Positions 31,830 through 39,937 of a DNA stretch of 39,937 nucleotides are shown one piece after another. The notes under the pieces were generated by a model. That model ran no database searches. It worked only from the letters and a program-made list of their open reading frames with translations, and was not told the DNA's origin. The stretch lies in NCBI GenBank assembly GCA_012522855.1, contig JAAYJQ010000008.1:1-39937 (forward strand). Direction: 5' to 3'. The stretch is from Bacteroidales bacterium (GTDB lineage Bacteria; Bacteroidota; Bacteroidia; Bacteroidales; UBA932). Both the position numbers and the translations under genes were made by a program. Each line of letters begins with the position of its first letter. Position 1 is the stretch's first letter.

Positions 31830-32540
31830 TTATTTATGGACGAAGGTGCCGACCTTCTCGCCTCGCACGATCCGCGCCAGATTGCCTTTGCGGTTCATGT
31901 CGAAGACGATGACGGGCATGTCGCCGTCACTGCAGAGCGTGAAGGCAGTCTGGTCCATCACCTTGAGATTTTTCCGAATCGCTTCCTCAAAAGTCAGCTC
32001 CTCGTACTTGGTCGCCGTCGGATCCTTCTCGGGATCGGCTGTGTAGACACCGTCCACCCGCGTGCCCTTCAACACGGCATCCGCGCCGATCTCAAGGGCT
32101 CTGAGCGCGGCTCCGGAATCCGTCGTGAAGAAAGGATTTCCTGTCCCGCCCGCAATCAGGGCCACTCCCCCAGCTTCCAATACCCGCACTGCGTTGTCGC
32201 GGTTGTAGTACTGGGCGATGGGCTGCATGGGCGTTGCGGTAAAGACCTCGGCATGGACCCCTTCATCCTCGATAAATTGGCTGAGGGCAAGCGAATTGAT
32301 GACGGTTGCCAGCATCCCCATCCGGTCTCCGGTCACCCGGTCGAATCCTTTGGACGTGCCTTGAAGTCCTCTGAATATGTTGCCGCCACCGTTCACAAGG
32401 GCGATCTGAAGGCCGGCCTTCGCCGCCTCAGCCACCTCGCGGGCATATTCCTTGAGACTGTCCGTGTCCAGGCCCTTGCCTTCCGGTCCGCCCAGACTTT
32501 CGCCGCTCAACTTCAACAGTACGCGTTTGTACATAATCAC
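31830..32540 (-). CDS. pyrH: Uridylate kinase (UMP kinase)
   Basis: A 236-aa cytoplasmic hexameric kinase converting UMP plus ATP to UDP. Motifs are RVLLKLSGESLGG, LQIALVNGGGNIFRG, DRVTGDRMGMLATVINSLAL, GGVALIAGGTGNPFFTTDSGAALRALEIGADAVLKGTRVDGVY and MNRKGNLARIVRGEKVGT. Two starts are possible, 32540 (MIMYKRV) and 32534 (MYKRV). The promoter TTTG-N18-TATTTTTG lies at 32611-32640, giving a leader of about 65 nt. Paired with frr. Confidence 0.97.
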   Translation of the reverse strand: MIMYKRVLLKLSGESLGGPEGKGLDTDSLKEYAREVAEAAKAGLQIALVNGGGNIFRGLQGTSKGFDRVTGDRMGMLATVINSLALSQFIEDEGVHAEVFTATPMQPIAQYYNRDNAVRVLEAGGVALIAGGTGNPFFTTDSGAALRALEIGADAVLKGTRVDGVYTADPEKDPTATKYEELTFEEAIRKNLKVMDQTAFTLCSDGDMPVIVFDMNRKGNLARIVRGEKVGTFVHK

Positions 32541-32740
32541 AATCGTTTAAATCTGCGTCCAGACGGATCTTCTTCGAAGAGAAAACCTGGTTTTGAACGT
32601 CACGATTATACAAAAATAGTGAAAATCTCGGAAACTCAAAAGTGAATGATTTCAAGCGCGCATCTGGGATCCGAGTTGTCGGCCGCGGTCCCGAGAAACA
32701 GATCACCTACGACGGTCGCGAAACAGTGCTTTGATGACTA
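32541..32740 (-). promoter_or_regulatory. pyrH promoter region (and GH43 downstream spacer)
   Basis: On the minus strand TTTG (plus-strand 32637-32640), 18 nt and TATTTTTG (32611-32618) form a plausible pyrH-frr promoter. Between 32641 and 32740 no gene is supported. The frame following the GH43 stop is open for 33 codons after two successive stop codons (TGA TAG), but nothing recognisable is encoded. Confidence 0.55.
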
Positions 32741-34597
32741 TCAGCGGCTCCATGCGGCGGAGGGGCTGCTGTTGTAGGCATAGACACCCACTACAGCCCC
32801 CTCGAAGCCTCCGGCTTCCTCCGTGCTCAGCAAATAGCCGTCCAGCGCTTCCCCAACGGGAATATATTCGGAGACCTTCTTGCCTGAAACAGTAGCATAA
32901 CTGAACACGTAATCGACAGGAGTCACGGCTTCGACCTTCAAGGAAAGCGGAAACTTGGCGGCCCTGCCTTCAAGCGTCACCTCGAAATGGCGGGTGTTTT
33001 CGGGCAAGGCGAAGCGGAAGGCCTCTAGCGTCGAGCGATCGGAAGATCTGAACCGGTATTCATCCAGAGCCAGATAGACCCGACCCGTCGAATCCATCTT
33101 CTTCATGAAGGTCATGAACTGTTTTTCGTTCTGCAAGCATACGATGCCGGCCTCAGTCGTGTCCGAAGGCTGGAAGTCCAGAGTGGTCGAGGCAGAGAAG
33201 AGCTTGGCGGTGATACGCTCCCCGATGAAAGCGGGATTGGCATAGTCGGAAAGCTTCACTCCTTTGCAGGCGAGCCTAAGGAGGCCCTTGTCGTCGATGT
33301 CGTAAAAAGGTCCTTTCTTCAAACTCTGCCGCAGGTCGAACGCATCGGTGGACTTGCCGCCCTGCGCAACCGGATTGCGCAGGAAGAGCACGAAGTCCTT
33401 CAGCCCGTCCCCGTCCCAGAGCGGGCCGGGACGGTAGCCGTCGAATCCTTCAATTGTGTTCTTCGCGACCAAAGACTTCATGTCATCGGTCATGTCGACC
33501 ACGAGCGGAACGGGTTTTCCCTGTTCCAGGATGACCGGCTGCTGAGCGTCCGTCCAGGTGACGGGAAGCAGGAAGGTCTGGCGTCCTGTGTTGAAGGCAT
33601 AATCCCCGTCGTACGGCATCGTCCCCAGAAAAACGGCATACCAGGAGCCGGCCGCCGACTGAACCAGGTCCGCATGTCCTGTGCAGGCTACCATGTTTTC
33701 ACGTCCGTTCGGCAGATCGCGCTGCGTGAGGATCGGGTTGATCAAGCAAGGCGTATAGGGTCCATCCACCCGCTTGGACTGGAAGATCACTTCCGAGTGG
33801 CCGCGTTCGGTACCGCCTTCGGCGCACATCAGGAAATAAGTGTCCCCGATGTGGTAGAGATGCGGTCCTTCAAGGTTTAGCGGCTTGTCCTCCGGACGAA
33901 CCCCGTGGCGGACGAGAATTTTCGGTTCTCCGACGACTTTGTCGTTCCGCCAATCAAATTCATAGAACGGGATCACGTTATCTCCCTCTTCATACAGGGG
34001 CTTTTCCCCCATCTCGGTCGCGGAAGTAGCGCTGACGATCCAAGCCTTCCCGTCCGTGTCGAACAAGATGCTTGGATCGATTCCTCTCACTTGGGGCAAG
34101 AGGATGGGCTCGCTCCAGTTTCCAGTCTTGGGATCATCGCTGGTCACGAAAAAGTTGCCGTGTCCATCCACGATCGTGTTGATGATGTAGTACTTGCCGT
34201 TGCCGGGGTTGTAGCTGATCTGCGGAGCGAAGACGCCGAGCGCCAGCGGCTTGTTCCCCAGCGGGAGCTGCGAATTCCGGCTCAGCGCGCTGCCGCAGGA
34301 CTCCCAGTGGACGAGGTCGGTGCTGTGCCAGACAGGAATCCCCGGGAAATGGCCGAAGGTGGAAGTGACCAGATAATAATCTTCTCCGTTCCGGCAGATG
34401 CTCGGATCGGGGTAGTAGCCCGGGAGGATCGGGTTGCGGTACTGGGTAGCGGGATCATAGTCCGCCTCCGGCTCGCCTGCATATTCAAGCGGTGTGAATA
34501 CGGCGACCGCGCTGTCCGGGTTCCGAGGGGCGGAGCACCCGAACCAAAGGATGGATGCAAGGGCAGCCATCGACAGAATGGTATAAGTTTTCATCAT
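32741..34597 (-). CDS. GH43-family glycosidase, lipoprotein
   Basis: A 618-aa predicted lipoprotein (MMKTYTILSMAALASILWFGC, lipobox WFGC) of glycoside hydrolase family 43, acting on xylan or arabinan side chains (xylosidase or arabinofuranosidase). The five-bladed propeller has the expected acids: Asp in PILPGYYPDPSI (base), Asp in VRGIDPSILFD, Glu in NLEGPHLYHIG (acid). A C-terminal beta-sandwich (about 390-618) follows. The start overlaps the folD stop (ATGATGA), so a cell-surface glycosidase is translationally coupled to a folate enzyme, an odd pairing. Not next to a SusCD locus. Confidence 0.92.
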   Translation of the reverse strand: MMKTYTILSMAALASILWFGCSAPRNPDSAVAVFTPLEYAGEPEADYDPATQYRNPILPGYYPDPSICRNGEDYYLVTSTFGHFPGIPVWHSTDLVHWESCGSALSRNSQLPLGNKPLALGVFAPQISYNPGNGKYYIINTIVDGHGNFFVTSDDPKTGNWSEPILLPQVRGIDPSILFDTDGKAWIVSATSATEMGEKPLYEEGDNVIPFYEFDWRNDKVVGEPKILVRHGVRPEDKPLNLEGPHLYHIGDTYFLMCAEGGTERGHSEVIFQSKRVDGPYTPCLINPILTQRDLPNGRENMVACTGHADLVQSAAGSWYAVFLGTMPYDGDYAFNTGRQTFLLPVTWTDAQQPVILEQGKPVPLVVDMTDDMKSLVAKNTIEGFDGYRPGPLWDGDGLKDFVLFLRNPVAQGGKSTDAFDLRQSLKKGPFYDIDDKGLLRLACKGVKLSDYANPAFIGERITAKLFSASTTLDFQPSDTTEAGIVCLQNEKQFMTFMKKMDSTGRVYLALDEYRFRSSDRSTLEAFRFALPENTRHFEVTLEGRAAKFPLSLKVEAVTPVDYVFSYATVSGKKVSEYIPVGEALDGYLLSTEEAGGFEGAVVGVYAYNSSPSAAWSR

Positions 34598-35463
34598 CGA
34601 ATAAGGGATTGAAAGCGTTGTGACAAGAAGCACTTGATGGTGTTTTCCATGAGGCAGCAGATGGTCATGGGACCGACGCCGCCGGGAACCGGGGTGATGA
34701 GGGATGCCTTCGGCTCGACGGAAGCGAAGTCCACGTCCCCGCAGAGATTGCCCGCTTCATCACGATCTATGCCGACATCGATGACGGCCGCGCCTTCCTT
34801 GACCATATCTCCGGTCACGAACTTCGGGCGGCCGACAGCGGCCACCAAGATGTCCGCCTGGCGGGTGATCGCGGGCAGATTTTGCGTCCGGCTGTGACAG
34901 ATCGTCACGGTGGCATTCCGGTCCAGCAACAGCTTCGAGATCGGAAGTCCCACGATCTGGCTGCGACCGATCACGACGGCATGCTTGCCGGCGATTTCCA
35001 CCTGACCTGCTTCGAGAAGGCGGATGATGCCTTCAGGCGTACAGGGAACCGTGTAGGCGCTGCTGGGACGTTTCTGCCACATGGCCGCTGTGTTGAGCGG
35101 ATGGAAGCCGTCCACATCCTTTTCCCGGGCGATGGCTTCGATGACTTTCGCTTCGCTGATCTGCTTCGGAAGCGGCAGTTGAATCAGAATGCCGTCAACC
35201 GCCTCGTCGGCGTTCAGTTCCGCGATTTTGTCCAGGAGTTCCTGTTCGGGCGTATCCTCCGGCAGCCGGAGGGTCGTATTCCGGATTCCCACAACCTCGC
35301 AGGCCTTGGACTTGTTCCGGACATACGTCCGGCTGGCCGGATCCTCGCCGACCAAGATCACCACCAAATGCGGGACGCGTCCATATTTCGCAGGAAATGT
35401 GGCGACCTGCTCCGCCATTTCGGCCTTCAGTTTGGCCGCCAGTTCTTTACCGGAAATGATCAT
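34594..35463 (-). CDS. folD: Methylenetetrahydrofolate dehydrogenase/cyclohydrolase
   Basis: A 289-aa bifunctional cytoplasmic enzyme interconverting 5,10-methylene-, methenyl- and 10-formyl-THF, which supplies formyl groups to PurH and others. Motifs are LVVILVGEDPASRTYVRNKSKACEVVGI (catalytic Lys in YVRNKSKAC), VDGILIQLPLPKQ, DVDGFHP, PCTPEGIIRLLE, AVVIGRSQIVGLPISKLLLDRNATVTICHSRT and ITPVPGGVGPMT. It sits downstream of purH-purD, functionally linked to purine synthesis. Separated from purD by a palindromic hairpin (35493-35522). Confidence 0.96.
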   Translation of the reverse strand: MIISGKELAAKLKAEMAEQVATFPAKYGRVPHLVVILVGEDPASRTYVRNKSKACEVVGIRNTTLRLPEDTPEQELLDKIAELNADEAVDGILIQLPLPKQISEAKVIEAIAREKDVDGFHPLNTAAMWQKRPSSAYTVPCTPEGIIRLLEAGQVEIAGKHAVVIGRSQIVGLPISKLLLDRNATVTICHSRTQNLPAITRQADILVAAVGRPKFVTGDMVKEGAAVIDVGIDRDEAGNLCGDVDFASVEPKASLITPVPGGVGPMTICCLMENTIKCFLSQRFQSLIR

Positions 35464-35492
35464 ATTCGCGATTCTTTAAATGATAGATCTTG

Positions 35493-35522
35493 ACAAAGGT
35501 GGCACCTTGGTGCCACCTTTGT
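35493..35522. terminator. 30-bp palindrome between purD and folD
   Basis: ACAAAGGTGGCACC (35493-35506) and GGTGCCACCTTTGT (35509-35522) are a perfect 14-bp inverted repeat with a 2-nt centre. It lies 12 nt after the purD stop on the minus strand. No U-tract follows, so it may be a weak terminator, an RNA stability element or an operator. A CACCTTTG in its arm resembles a -7 box (one mismatch) for folD. Confidence 0.6.
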
Positions 35523-35534
35523 GCGCGCGGTATG

Positions 35535-36971
35535 CTACAGCACGCGATAACCGATGTCACGGCGGAAGAAGAGGTTCTCGCAGCGGATCTTTTCCGAGGC
35601 GGCGAGGGCGCGATCATGGGCCTCCTGCAGGTTTGCGCCGGAAGCGAGAACCATCATGACCCGGCCGCCGGCCGTATAGCAGCGGCCTTCGGCAAGATCC
35701 GAAGACTTCTTCACCGAGGTGCCCATGTGATAGATCTTCACGTCGGGATTGTCCAGGGCTTCGTTGAGCCCGGTGATCTCGAACCCTTTCTTGTAGGAGC
35801 CGGGATAACCCTTCGAGGCCAAGACAAAGCCCATCACCGCCTCGTCCGACCAGACCAGTTCGGGCATCAAGGCGCTCGCCGGTACAGTCAGGCCTTCCAG
35901 GGCGACTGTGCCTTCCGGCTGCACGGGAGGCATGCCCCCTTCCGCAACGGCGCAGAAGATTTCGAAGAGATCGGTCTTCAGGCGGGGCAACACGACTTCC
36001 GTTTCGGGGTCGCCGAATCGGCAGTTGAATTCGATGACCTTAATTCCCTGCGGAGTTTTCATCAGTCCGCCGTAGAGCACGCCCTTGAAGGGGCACCCTT
36101 CCGCAACCATTGCTGCGGCGACCGGCTTCATGATCTTTTCCAAAGCATATTCCTCATCCTCTTTCGTGATGAAGGGAAGCGGGGAATAGGCTCCCATGCC
36201 GCCTGTGTTGGGACCCCGGTCGCCTTCATAAGCGCGCTTGTGATCCTGCGAGAGAGCCATCGGGAACACTTCGGGGCCGCAGACAAAGCAGAGGAAGGAA
36301 AACTCGGGACCGGTCAGGAACTCTTCGATCACCACCTTGCCTTTGCCGAACTTGTCGTCCACCAGCATGTCCCTGAGAGCCGCTTCCGCCTCAGCCAAAT
36401 TGTCGGGAATCACGACTCCCTTTCCCGCCGCGAGCCCGTCGTACTTCAGCACAACGGGGAAGGAGCCGCCACGGACATATTCAAGGGCTTCCGTGTAGTC
36501 TTCGAAGGTTCGGTAGGCGGCCGTAGGGACTCCATATCGAGCCATGATGTCCTTCGCGAAGTCCTTGCTGGATTCGATGCGGGCGGCCGCTGCAGACGGC
36601 CCGAAGATGCGCTGCCCGGCCTGGGTGAAGGCGTCCACGATCCCCGCCGAGAGCGGGATTTCGGGGCCGACAACGGTCAAGTCGATCTGCTCGCTCCGCG
36701 CGAATGCCAGCAATTCATCGACCTGCGTGTCTTCCAACGGAAGACAGATCGCCAGCTGCGCGATTCCCGGATTCCCGGGAGCGCAGTAGATCTTCCCCAC
36801 ATGGCTGGATCGGGACAGGGCATCCACAATCGCATGCTCGCGGCCGCCGCCCCCGACCACCAGGACCTTGGCCTGGCGGAGGGCGGACATCCGCCGTTTA
36901 AACTCATCATAGGCCTGCTTGTCGGTCTCGATATTGCTGTTCTTCCACGGAAGCAATGAATTGATGCCCAT
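35535..36971 (-). CDS. purD: Phosphoribosylamine-glycine ligase (GAR synthetase)
   Basis: A 478-aa ATP-grasp enzyme of purine synthesis, step two. Typical motifs are KVLVVGGGGREHAIVDALSRS, CAPGNPGIAQLA, DLTVVGPEIPLSAGIVD, SSKDFAKDIMARYGVPTAAY, PVVLKYDGLAAGKGVVI, DHKRAYEGDRGPNTGGMGAYSP and VLYGGLMKT...EFNCRFGDPETEVVLPRL. PurD is usually about 425 aa. Here about 34 residues precede the canonical start KVLVVGGGG (the alternative ATG is 36890). The first ATG is only 3 nt after the purH stop, so the extension may be real. No function is known for it. Confidence 0.95.
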   Translation of the reverse strand: MGINSLLPWKNSNIETDKQAYDEFKRRMSALRQAKVLVVGGGGREHAIVDALSRSSHVGKIYCAPGNPGIAQLAICLPLEDTQVDELLAFARSEQIDLTVVGPEIPLSAGIVDAFTQAGQRIFGPSAAAARIESSKDFAKDIMARYGVPTAAYRTFEDYTEALEYVRGGSFPVVLKYDGLAAGKGVVIPDNLAEAEAALRDMLVDDKFGKGKVVIEEFLTGPEFSFLCFVCGPEVFPMALSQDHKRAYEGDRGPNTGGMGAYSPLPFITKEDEEYALEKIMKPVAAAMVAEGCPFKGVLYGGLMKTPQGIKVIEFNCRFGDPETEVVLPRLKTDLFEIFCAVAEGGMPPVQPEGTVALEGLTVPASALMPELVWSDEAVMGFVLASKGYPGSYKKGFEITGLNEALDNPDVKIYHMGTSVKKSSDLAEGRCYTAGGRVMMVLASGANLQEAHDRALAASEKIRCENLFFRRDIGYRVL

Positions 36972-36974
36972 ATC

Positions 36975-38567
36975 CTAATGCTTGAAATGTCTTTCTCCGG
37001 CAAGCAACATGGCGATGCCGGTCTCGTCGGCTTTCTTGATGGAATCTTCGTCGCGAACGGATCCGCCCGGCTGGACGATGGCCTTGACCCCATAGTCCGC
37101 AGCCAAGGCAACGCAGTCATCGAACGGGAAGAAACCGTCGGAGGCGAGCACCAGCCCGGCCTTGCGGGCGATTTCCTTTTCATCAAGCGTTTCCACCGGA
37201 ATTCCGGTCGCGGACGCTTCCGCTTCGGAGAGGGTATGCGCGGCTTCCCTGAGGGCGATTTCCGCCGAGCCGATGCGGTTCATCTGGCCGGCACCGACTC
37301 CATAGGTCATCCCGTTCTTCACCACGACGATCGCATTGGACTTCACATGCTTCACAATCCTCCAGCCGAAATCCAAATCGGCCAGCAGATCCGCGGAAGG
37401 ACGGGCCTTCGTCACGCACAGATCCTCCGTCACCCGCTTCGTAGCCAGATCCTGATCCTGGGCCAGCAAGCCTCCGTTGATGCTGACGAATTGCGTACAC
37501 GCTTCGGAATCTTCTTCCATATTCACCCGTAAAATCCGCAGATTCTTCTTGGTACGGAGCAGTTCCAGCGCATCCGGCGCAAAGGAAGGCGCCATCACGA
37601 TTTCCAGGAATATGGGCTTGAGGAGCCGCGCGGTTTCAAGATTGACTTCACGGTTGAAGGCCACGATGCCGCCGAATATGGAGGTCTTGTCGGCTTCATA
37701 AGCCTTTTTCCAAGCTTCCACAATATCCTGCCCGACGGCTGCCCCGCACGGATTCATGTGCTTCAGCCCGACAGCGAAGGGCTTGTCGAATTCCCGAACG
37801 ATGTTCAAAGCGGCATTGGCATCCTGGATGTTGTTGTAGGACAGTTCTTTGCCGTTTAGTTGTTCGGCCGCAGCCAGGGAATACGGCACGGGCTTGAGGG
37901 TCTTGTAGAACTTGGCTTCCTGGTGGGGATTCTCTCCATAACGGAGCGGCTGGCAGATGTCATATTCCAGAAACAACTTCTCCGGGAGACCGGCCTGGGC
38001 GCGCATGTAGGTCGCGATCGCGGCATCGTACTGCGCCGTGTGGGTGTAGGCTTTCGCAGAGAGCCGCAAGCGGGTTTCAGGGGAGGTTTCTCCGGTCGCG
38101 CGGATCTCATCCAACACAGCCGGGTAATCTTCGGGATGCACCACGACGGTCACCGAAGCCCAATTCTTCGCGGCGCTCCGGAGCATCGACGGCCCGCCGA
38201 TGTCGATGTGCTCCACGGCATCTTCCATGGTGACGCCCGGCTTGGCGATCGTCTCACGAAAAGGATAGAGGTTCACGCAGACCAAGTCGATGGTCTGGAT
38301 CCCGTTGTCCGCCAACTGACGCAGATGATCGGGCATATCCCGCCGCGCCAGCAACGCCCCATGAATCTTCGGATGGAGCGTCTTCACCCGCCCGTCGCAG
38401 ATTTCCGGAAAGCCGGTCACTTCGCTGACACTCGTGACGGGCAATCCCGCCTCCTTCAACAACTTCATCGTGCCGCTGGTGGAAAGAAGTTCCCAACCCA
38501 GCGACACCAACGCTTCGGCGAATGCCACCACGCCGGTCTTATCACTGACACTGATTAATGCTCGCAT
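36975..38567 (-). CDS. purH: AICAR transformylase/IMP cyclohydrolase
   Basis: A 530-aa bifunctional enzyme that completes IMP synthesis: formyl transfer from 10-formyl-THF to AICAR, then ring closure. The N-terminal MGS-like cyclohydrolase domain ([59 protein letters not shown]) and the C-terminal transformylase domain ([76 protein letters not shown]) are complete. First gene of the purH-purD(-folD-GH43) group, with a TAAATTTG -7 box at plus-strand 38593-38600. Confidence 0.97.
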   Translation of the reverse strand: MRALISVSDKTGVVAFAEALVSLGWELLSTSGTMKLLKEAGLPVTSVSEVTGFPEICDGRVKTLHPKIHGALLARRDMPDHLRQLADNGIQTIDLVCVNLYPFRETIAKPGVTMEDAVEHIDIGGPSMLRSAAKNWASVTVVVHPEDYPAVLDEIRATGETSPETRLRLSAKAYTHTAQYDAAIATYMRAQAGLPEKLFLEYDICQPLRYGENPHQEAKFYKTLKPVPYSLAAAEQLNGKELSYNNIQDANAALNIVREFDKPFAVGLKHMNPCGAAVGQDIVEAWKKAYEADKTSIFGGIVAFNREVNLETARLLKPIFLEIVMAPSFAPDALELLRTKKNLRILRVNMEEDSEACTQFVSINGGLLAQDQDLATKRVTEDLCVTKARPSADLLADLDFGWRIVKHVKSNAIVVVKNGMTYGVGAGQMNRIGSAEIALREAAHTLSEAEASATGIPVETLDEKEIARKAGLVLASDGFFPFDDCVALAADYGVKAIVQPGGSVRDEDSIKKADETGIAMLLAGERHFKH

Positions 38568-38592
38568 GTTGTTTTGAATAAGAATACGAGCG

Positions 38593-38600
38593 CAAATTTA
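38593..38600 (-). promoter_or_regulatory. -7 box (TAAATTTG) of purH
   Basis: Minus-strand TAAATTTG, a perfect TAnnTTTG match, ends 25 nt before the purH ATG. No clear -33 TTTG is seen at the standard distance. No PurR-like operator or purine riboswitch is recognised in the leader. Confidence 0.5.
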
Positions 38601-38842
38601 CGAAAATTGCCGGAGAAATCCGAAGGGCAAAGGGGCTGGAGGCTGGCTTAGGAATATTTTACCGATTTCCGTGGAGGTTAAGTGCTTGACCTTGTTCGGA
38701 AAACTGTATTTTGCCTCCGGTGTTTTTCCCCGAGGGGATGGGGGTCAATCAGCTGTTGGTCAGTATTTTACCCTCCACGAAGACTTTGGTATTGCATCTC
38801 TCGAGGCATTTCCCTACTTTCGCATATTGAACCGAGCAAACT
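38601..38842 (+). promoter_or_regulatory. Region upstream of the RAYT-like transposase
   Basis: This 242-nt spacer holds a plausible plus-strand promoter: ATTG (38791-38794), a 20-nt spacer and TACTTTCG (38815-38822, one mismatch to TAnnTTTG). A short CCCC-GA-GGGG dyad lies at about 38727-38736. CGTGGAGG (about 38670) and CCTCCACG (about 38772) are inverted copies about 100 bp apart. Nothing else is recognised. Confidence 0.4.
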
Positions 38843-39784
38843 ATGACAAAACGGAAGGGATACGAACGGGGAGCATTGGGACATATCTATCAGAGGACTT
38901 TTTCCCGATATGTCATTTTCTACACAGTCCGAGATTTTCTGGAATTCTTCATGATCTTCTCATTGTATGCGAAGAAGTACCGACTTCGGATTGTCGGGAT
39001 CTGCTTGATGTTCGACCATATTCACTTTCTGGTCGAAGCCGACTCTCAGGCGGCGATCACGGCCTTCATCAGAGACTACACCTCTGCCTTCTCCCTCGTC
39101 TACAATGCCCGTTACGGACTGAAAGGGAGGCTTTTCGAACCATACGGAATGGCGAACAAGCATGGGGATAAGGCCAAAAGGACAGCCATTGCCTATGTCT
39201 ACAACAATCCTGTTGAAGGGAAATTGACCGCAAGCGCGGAAAAATGGCCATGGAACTTTCTCGCTTATGCCGAGTCAAAACATCCTTTCTCCGAAAAACT
39301 ATCGCTTGCAAAGGCCTCTGCCAAGCTTAGGCGCGGGGTACAGTTCGTCAAGTTCGCATACTCCCGAAACAGGCCGCTGACCTACGAGCAGTTGGATGCC
39401 TTGTTCGAGAAGTTGGATACAAAGGAAGCCTTGCAGTTGACCGATTTCATCGTCGCAACCTATTCCTGCATCGACCATGGCAGAGCTATCCGTCTATATG
39501 ATTCGTACGAGAAGATGCTGCTCGCTTTCCGCTCAAACACAGGAAGCGAGTATGCGATTTCTGAAGAATACGACCCTTCTTCTGCCCGCGCCTACATCCG
39601 AATGTCCAACTACATTGCAAAAGAAGGCCGACTCAAGAACATGGGTGCTTTGTTTGCTCTGCCGCCGGAGAATAAAATCGAATATGCCAACCGGATGTTG
39701 GCGGCCTGCCGCGCCACACCCCGCCAAGTGAAAAAGTTTCTGCATATCCCCATGGAGGCTAAAGCTTTGATTCACAGACGATAA
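38843..39784 (+). CDS. RAYT-like Y1 (HUH) transposase
   Basis: A 313-aa protein with an IS200-like Y1 transposase domain in its N-terminal half. The HUH metal site is visible in LMFDHIHFLVEADSQ, followed by the helix carrying the likely nucleophile Tyr (AFIRDYTSAFSLVYNARYG) and RLFEPYGMANKH...AIAYVYNNPVEG. Its remaining ~150 residues form a longer C-terminal region than in IS200 enzymes. There is no tnpB and no clear IS ends, so it is a stand-alone REP-associated-type gene, normally domesticated and single copy. GC-rich dyads downstream may be its targets. Confidence 0.82.
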   Translation: MTKRKGYERGALGHIYQRTFSRYVIFYTVRDFLEFFMIFSLYAKKYRLRIVGICLMFDHIHFLVEADSQAAITAFIRDYTSAFSLVYNARYGLKGRLFEPYGMANKHGDKAKRTAIAYVYNNPVEGKLTASAEKWPWNFLAYAESKHPFSEKLSLAKASAKLRRGVQFVKFAYSRNRPLTYEQLDALFEKLDTKEALQLTDFIVATYSCIDHGRAIRLYDSYEKMLLAFRSNTGSEYAISEEYDPSSARAYIRMSNYIAKEGRLKNMGALFALPPENKIEYANRMLAACRATPRQVKKFLHIPMEAKALIHRR

Positions 39785-39937
39785 TACACCTCAAACTCCG
39801 GTTTTTTTACCGCGAATTCAAAATCCAAATGCAACTCTTGGGCAAGCGATTGACAGTCAGTTTGATTCGCCGTAGGAGGGCTGGTCGCGGGAGCGAGGAG
39901 AGCCCATTGCGGAGCTCCCCGCAGCTCCCGGGCCCAG
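39785..39937. repeat. GC-rich dyads downstream of the transposase
   Basis: A 153-nt stretch to the window end with no gene. It contains GTAGGAGGGCT...AGCCC (39872-39905), CGGGAGC (39888-39894) with GCTCCCG (39924-39930), and GGAGCTCC (39911-39918). They resemble REP-like palindromes, but no second copy elsewhere in the window was found, so the assignment is tentative. Confidence 0.35.

Noticed and set aside
32641..32738. 33 codons open in the GH43 frame after TGA TAG
   Set aside because: Two stops in a row make read-through unlikely; the GH43 C-terminus already looks complete, and no family is recognised.
38671..39171. 166-codon plus-strand frame overlapping the transposase start
   Set aside because: The overlapping frame holds the HUH motif; this one has Arg/Ser/Leu-rich shadow composition.

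Overview
ORGANISM. The window is a GC-rich chromosomal segment of a Bacteroidota bacterium, most probably of the order Bacteroidales. The evidence is a SusC/SusD pair, Bacteroidota-type promoters (TTTG-like -33 box, about 20 nt, then TAnnTTTG) before many genes, a DAHP synthase fused to a C-terminal chorismate mutase, DUF4143 and RAYT-like accessory genes, and almost no reliance on Shine-Dalgarno sites. Genus cannot be fixed from this sequence. LAYOUT. 1-397: 3' end of a 16S rRNA, tRNA-Ile(GAT), tRNA-Ala(TGC), then a terminator with no 23S rRNA. 454-4052: split chromate-type transporter pair, exported GH20 hexosaminidase, cyclophilin lipoprotein. 4143-5858: leader with alternative hairpins and a polysaccharide flippase. 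5928-8824 (minus): rplM-rpsI-rpsB-tsf translation operon, with a structured spacer before rpsB. 8919-10978: pfkA and a dihydrouridine synthase, transcribed divergently from back-to-back promoters. 11143-13497 (minus): envelope operon of CsgG-like, PEGA-like, DUF4810 and DUF799 proteins. 13650-15324: desulfoferrodoxin with a tiny coupled upstream ORF, then lpxK. 15733-25498: SusC, SusD, a large lipoprotein, an S8 (subtilisin-like) lipoprotein protease and a lipocalin-like lipoprotein, probably an outer-membrane protein/peptide capture system. 25499-26872: a DUF4143 ATPase gene lying between two copies of the 3' end of the DAHP synthase/chorismate mutase gene, which looks like a small mobile cassette. 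26843-31193 (minus): aromatic amino-acid operon pheA, aminotransferase, tyrA, aroF-CM, preceded by a Phe/Tyr-rich leader peptide and an intrinsic terminator (a pheL-type attenuator). 31236-38567 (minus): pyrH-frr and purH-purD-folD-GH43. 38843-39784: RAYT-like Y1 transposase, followed by GC-rich dyads. HOW THE PARTS WORK TOGETHER. Most genes are housekeeping (translation, purines, pyrimidines, folate, aromatic amino acids, lipid A, glycolysis). The accessory parts are the SusCD-protease locus, two lone glycosidases (GH20, GH43), the CsgG-like operon, the DUF4143 cassette and the RAYT. The most notable regulatory signals are the aromatic attenuator at 31038-31177, a promoter nested in the terminator hairpin before rplM (8849-8917), and several promoters whose -7 box ends only 4-10 nt before the start codon, which predicts leaderless or nearly leaderless mRNAs. 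All functions are inferred from sequence motifs read by eye; no database search was run.
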